Positions 29,817 to 32,884 of a stretch of 32,884 bases of DNA are shown piece after piece (position 1 is the first letter of the stretch; every line of letters begins with the position of its first letter). The notes under the pieces were generated by a model. It searched no databases. It was given only the letters and a program-made list of their open reading frames with translations, and was not told the origin of the DNA. A program made the position numbers and the translations under genes. Source of the stretch: Candidatus Saccharimonadota bacterium (GTDB lineage Bacteria; Patescibacteriota; Saccharimonadia; Saccharimonadales; Saccharimonadaceae); contig JAFQXY010000008.1 of NCBI GenBank assembly GCA_017406745.1, positions 1-32,884 on the forward strand, given 5' to 3'.

Positions 29817-32800
29817 TTAGCTTGTACGCAAACAGCGTACTGAAAATCCACGATCCTTATCATAATTGTATAGTTCGACTGTGCTTCCATCAAAGACGAG
29901 TGAAACGCCATAGGGGCCAGAATTTCGACCAGATGTCCAAAAATAACCAAATGAGTAAGTGTTATAAATGTAACCAGAGTGATAAAAACCGTCAACCTTT
30001 GAAAGTGAACCATTGGTTTTTAAATCACTCCTCCAGGTACCATTCTCTGCTTCGCTACTATTTGGAAGTCTCCAACCAAGTGGACAGATATCACCTGCAG
30101 AATTTGATGAGTCATTGGAACATGTAGAAGTATTGGATGTAGAATTAGTGCGCGCAGTAGCTGCTGGCCAATTATAATAATACCAACTACCAGATTTTTT
30201 CATACGAGGAATACAATAATCGTCTTGAGTGCTAGACCATGATGAGCTAGGAAGAGTATAATCCGTCTTAACGTTAGAGTCTGCAGTAGTTAGGGTAGTA
30301 CCACCTGGAAGTTGCAAATTACTCGTCATCCATAGTGTTTTTGTGTTCTTGAGAGAAATCATTTTGACGGTGTAACTAATCCCTGTACGTTTGTCTATAA
30401 GTGATGTAGTTTCTCCTACTGCCATATTAGCAAAATCTGTGGAAGAGAAAGATTGCATACTCTTTGGCTCGGGAATAACCCAGGGGGAGGTAGCCGTACC
30501 GCTACCGCTACTTATTTTTGTTCCAGAGATAAGAGAAATCACTGGTCGGACGCCAAATGTGAGGCTCACATTAAAATTGACGAGTCCGCTGCTCGAATAC
30601 AAGCTATATTCAAAAGCGTCACCAGACGGGTGTCGGTAATCTGGAGAAAGAAGCCAGAAGCTCGAGCCAGAATGCAAGTATGAGTTGTAGCTAGAACCGG
30701 AGCCGCCAGCTCCAGCAAAGCTGGCTTCATCGGCAGTAAGAAGAGCGGTGGGGTATTTAAGCTGGTTAGATACACCAGTACTACCAGATACGTAACGGTA
30801 TAAATCTACGGTACTACGTGGACAATTAAGACTAGGCGCTTTAGCAAAGCTACTGTTTCTAATATAAGCACCAAAGTACGCAGTAGCACTAGAAGTAGCG
30901 TATGGTGGGATAGTAGTAAGTGCTGTTGTACCAGTATCATTTGAGAAGACGGAGCGATCATTACAATATCCTGCGCTGGCCTCTAGTTTACTAGTCCAAC
31001 TGGTCATGTTATTTGCATACCAAGTGTCTTCTATGTATTTCTTGATGTTGGAACGTTCATTATTGGTAGATGGGCTAGAATCACTACCAAATACTGTATC
31101 CACGCTAGTAGAAGTGGTAGAATCTTGGAGGCTCTGCGTATTGTTGAATGTGTAACCTACACGGTTGATGTTATAATACCAAGTAGACTGCGCAGAATTA
31201 CCTTTGAGACCAAACGCCTGAGTAGTAAGTTGAGTATTAGTGGTGGCATTGGCACAAGAATTAGCAGTAGTACCACCAGAATAAGAGCCATTATAAATCA
31301 TCTTTACGCCACCACTACCTGTGGTGCGCACTATTCTCCAGCACATATCGCCTAGTTTTACATAGTTTGGATAGTTCATAGAGTTGCCATTACTGCCATA
31401 AGTACTACTGGTACCATCTAGGTCTGTGTCTAGGATACCACGGTAGTAGTAGATAGGATTAGAAGTAGAGGCGTCACTGGCGGTACCAAATACACTGGAG
31501 TTATATGTCCAGACTCCAGAAGTAGCTTTGGTGGGGTTAGTCTTAATACCGGTAGTGGCATTAGTATCATTAGTCTGATTGCCACGAGTAAGAGAAGCTA
31601 CTGCATCATAGAGATTAGCATTGGCGCTAGATCCCCATACGGCATAGAGAGTCATATTGCCTGTAGGAGTGATGGATTGGCTGGGACGATATTCTGGCGA
31701 TGTAGCACTGGAGCTAGTAGCCCAGCCTTTGAAATAGTAGTCAGTTCTAGTGAATGCGTTGTCTGCAAGGGTGATATTACTACCACCTTCTATTGTTTGG
31801 TCCGCTATAGCGCCGGTGCCACCATTAGAATCATATCCAATAGCATAGTGGATAATTTGACTGGCAATAGTTACTGCTCCGTCCCCAGCGCCCATAGTGA
31901 AAGTGGGGTTGGCAACGTTGATAGAACTTAATACACCGTAACTACCAGTGTTGCTCCAACTATCCAGTTCATAATTACTACTAAATATTGGATATAGGTA
32001 ATAACTTGCATTATAAGCAAGTCCGCTAACACTGTCGCCACTGGTAGATATTGTGCCTTTTAAATCGTCGCCAGAGCAATTACCCTCTACGACACAAATT
32101 TTTACACTAGATGTTTTTGCGTCAGCAAAATTAATGATAAGACTATAAGTATTGGCAGTCCACAGAGCATAGAGAGTAGCAGTATTTATGGTATTTTGGT
32201 TTATACTATAAATACCACTTTTGGCATAAGTAGTGCCACTACACGCTGTGCCACTATTAGTGGTAGCCACGCTGCACCAACCAGAGAACATATAACCTGT
32301 TCTAGTGGGGTTGGCGTTGCTTAGAATAATATTGGCGGAGTTAGTAGAGCCGGTAGTGGCAGATGTAGGCATATTACTTACACTACTATCTCCACTATTA
32401 TCACTATAAGTAATGGCATAAGTAATAGGATTACCTACAGCTTGTAATACATAAGTATTGGTATAAGTACCTGCCGCTTGAGTATTATTTGCTTTAGCAG
32501 CTAAGCCTATAGTATAGTTAGTGGCATTACTACTAGCCGATGAAGTAGTAGCACCATTAGCACTAGTAGTAATATCTATAGTAGTACCTGTTGTAGTAGG
32601 GGAAGGTAAGTAATTAGAGTTTGCTGATGAGTTTAGTTTGCTTGGTCTATAGCCCCATGTACCATTAGTGGTAATAGAGGATGAAGCTGAACTAATGGTG
32701 TTTAGGACTGGACAAGTACCAGTGCTTTTACAATTATTATCTATTTCATTAGTTAGTTTACCATCATTATAAGTAGTATTATCTGGACTAGCAATACTTA

Positions 32801-32884
32801 GAGTATAGCCAGTATAGTTAGTAGTAAATACATTGAATGAAAGAGCATTGTCATTGGTTGCTACTGTGCCACTACTATTATTAG
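29817..32884 (-). CDS. Long modular surface protein (Listeria/Bacteroides repeats, RPVISL-type lectin domain, FISUMP); 5' end outside window
   Basis: The frame is open from 32882 to the stop at 29817, about 1021 residues, and runs off the right edge; the Met at 32372 is internal. In order: a Thr/Ser/Asn-rich region; two Listeria_Bacteroides (Flg_new) repeats ending LYALWT and LYAVWG; a domain with YYYRGILD and MCWRIVRTTG; a lectin-like block ending WLLSPD and GVRPVISL; and a C-terminal FISUMP domain (LWMTSNL, DICPLGWRLP, YFWTSGR, GFSVRCL). It is surely extracellular and probably adhesive. No LPXTG or anchor is at the C-terminus. Codons in 30530-30690 differ from those of the repeat region. 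Confidence 0.88.
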   Translation of the reverse strand, partial: NNSSGTVATNDNALSFNVFTTNYTGYTLSIASPDNTTYNDGKLTNEIDNNCKSTGTCPVLNTISSASSSITTNGTWGYRPSKLNSSANSNYLPSPTTTGTTIDITTSANGATTSSASSNATNYTIGLAAKANNTQAAGTYTNTYVLQAVGNPITYAITYSDNSGDSSVSNMPTSATTGSTNSANIILSNANPTRTGYMFSGWCSVATTNSGTACSGTTYAKSGIYSINQNTINTATLYALWTANTYSLIINFADAKTSSVKICVVEGNCSGDDLKGTISTSGDSVSGLAYNASYYLYPIFSSNYELDSWSNTGSYGVLSSINVANPTFTMGAGDGAVTIASQIIHYAIGYDSNGGTGAIADQTIEGGSNITLADNAFTRTDYYFKGWATSSSATSPEYRPSQSITPTGNMTLYAVWGSSANANLYDAVASLTRGNQTNDTNATTGIKTNPTKATSGVWTYNSSVFGTASDASTSNPIYYYRGILDTDLDGTSSTYGSNGNSMNYPNYVKLGDMCWRIVRTTGSGGVKMIYNGSYSGGTTANSCANATTNTQLTTQAFGLKGNSAQSTWYYNINRVGYTFNNTQSLQDSTTSTSVDTVFGSDSSPSTNNERSNIKKYIEDTWYANNMTSWTSKLEASAGYCNDRSVFSNDTGTTALTTIPPYATSSATAYFGAYIRNSSFAKAPSLNCPRSTVDLYRYVSGSTGVSNQLKYPTALLTADEASFAGAGGSGSSYNSYLHSGSSFWLLSPDYRHPSGDAFEYSLYSSSGLVNFNVSLTFGVRPVISLISGTKISSGSGTATSPWVIPEPKSMQSFSSTDFANMAVGETTSLIDKRTGISYTVKMISLKNTKTLWMTSNLQLPGGTTLTTADSNVKTDYTLPSSSWSSTQDDYCIPRMKKSGSWYYYNWPAATARTNSTSNTSTCSNDSSNSAGDICPLGWRLPNSSEAENGTWRSDLKTNGSLSKVDGFYHSGYIYNTYSFGYFWTSGRNSGPYGVSLVFDGSTVELYNYDKDRGFSVRCLRTS

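Noticed and set aside
30391-31931. Several open frames on the plus strand opposite the giant surface gene
   Set aside because: They are antisense shadows of a repetitive coding region, with no recognisable domain or start signals.
32370-32372. ATG at 32372 as the start of the giant surface protein
   Set aside because: The same frame is open all the way to the right edge and continues the same Thr/Asn-rich composition, so this Met is internal.
1-32884. CRISPR array or Cas genes
   Set aside because: No regularly spaced direct repeats and no Cas-like proteins were seen.

Overview
The window looks like part of a small, compact genome of the Candidate Phyla Radiation (Patescibacteria), most likely Saccharibacteria (TM7). 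This is inference from gene content and style: AT-leaning DNA, short intergenic gaps, many overlapping genes, FISUMP and Listeria/Bacteroides-repeat surface proteins at both ends, and a dnaX/ybaB/recR/dnaB block. UGA works as a stop (for example at 4709-4711 and 28973-28975), so the genetic code is not the UGA-Gly code of Gracilibacteria/Absconditabacteria.

Layout. 2-601: 3' part of a FISUMP surface protein. 601-986: no gene, mostly a 301-bp imperfect hairpin with terminal inverted repeats. 987-4216 (minus): cysS, an alpha/beta hydrolase and a DHH phosphoesterase. 4280-5943: yqeG-like HAD phosphatase and pgsA (overlapping start/stop), convergent with cdsA. 6010-7746: an AMP-forming acyl ligase. 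7781-13473 (minus): recR, ybaB, a GT-C-like membrane protein, dnaB, dnaX and a two-repeat hypothetical. 13635-16123 (minus): a membrane-anchored serine hydrolase and a CapA-like protein. 16176-18140: a GH97-like glycosidase. 18130-21028 (minus): sortase, YgjP-like metalloprotease, P-loop kinase and an Ig-like/polysaccharide deacetylase. 21117-21192: tRNA-Trp. 21335-27844: GT4 glycosyltransferase, GH57, gpsA and a UvrD-type helicase/nuclease. 27845-28874: a structured leader with a 56-aa zinc-finger gene, then L33 and L31. 28973-29751: a decayed IS481-like element. 29817 to the right edge (minus): a very long modular surface protein whose 5' end lies outside the window.

How the genes fit together. 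GpsA (glycerol-3-phosphate), CdsA (CDP-diacylglycerol), PgsA (phosphatidylglycerophosphate) and the coupled HAD phosphatase can make phosphatidylglycerol once acyl chains are supplied; the acyl ligase next door could activate scavenged fatty acids. GH97, GT4 and GH57 suggest handling of an alpha-glucan. Sortase, deacetylase, CapA-like protein and serine hydrolase serve the envelope.

Three cross-cutting patterns stand out. First, at least nine genes have a TATAAT-like box, usually with an extended TG, ending 6-7 bases before the start codon, which predicts leaderless mRNAs. Second, DnaX, RecR, L31 and L33 all lack the structural zinc sites their families often carry, while catalytic or essential zinc sites (CysRS, YgjP) remain. 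Third, the C-terminal lectin-like module of the left-edge protein has the codon pattern expected of a diversity-generating retroelement target, although no reverse transcriptase or template repeat is visible here.
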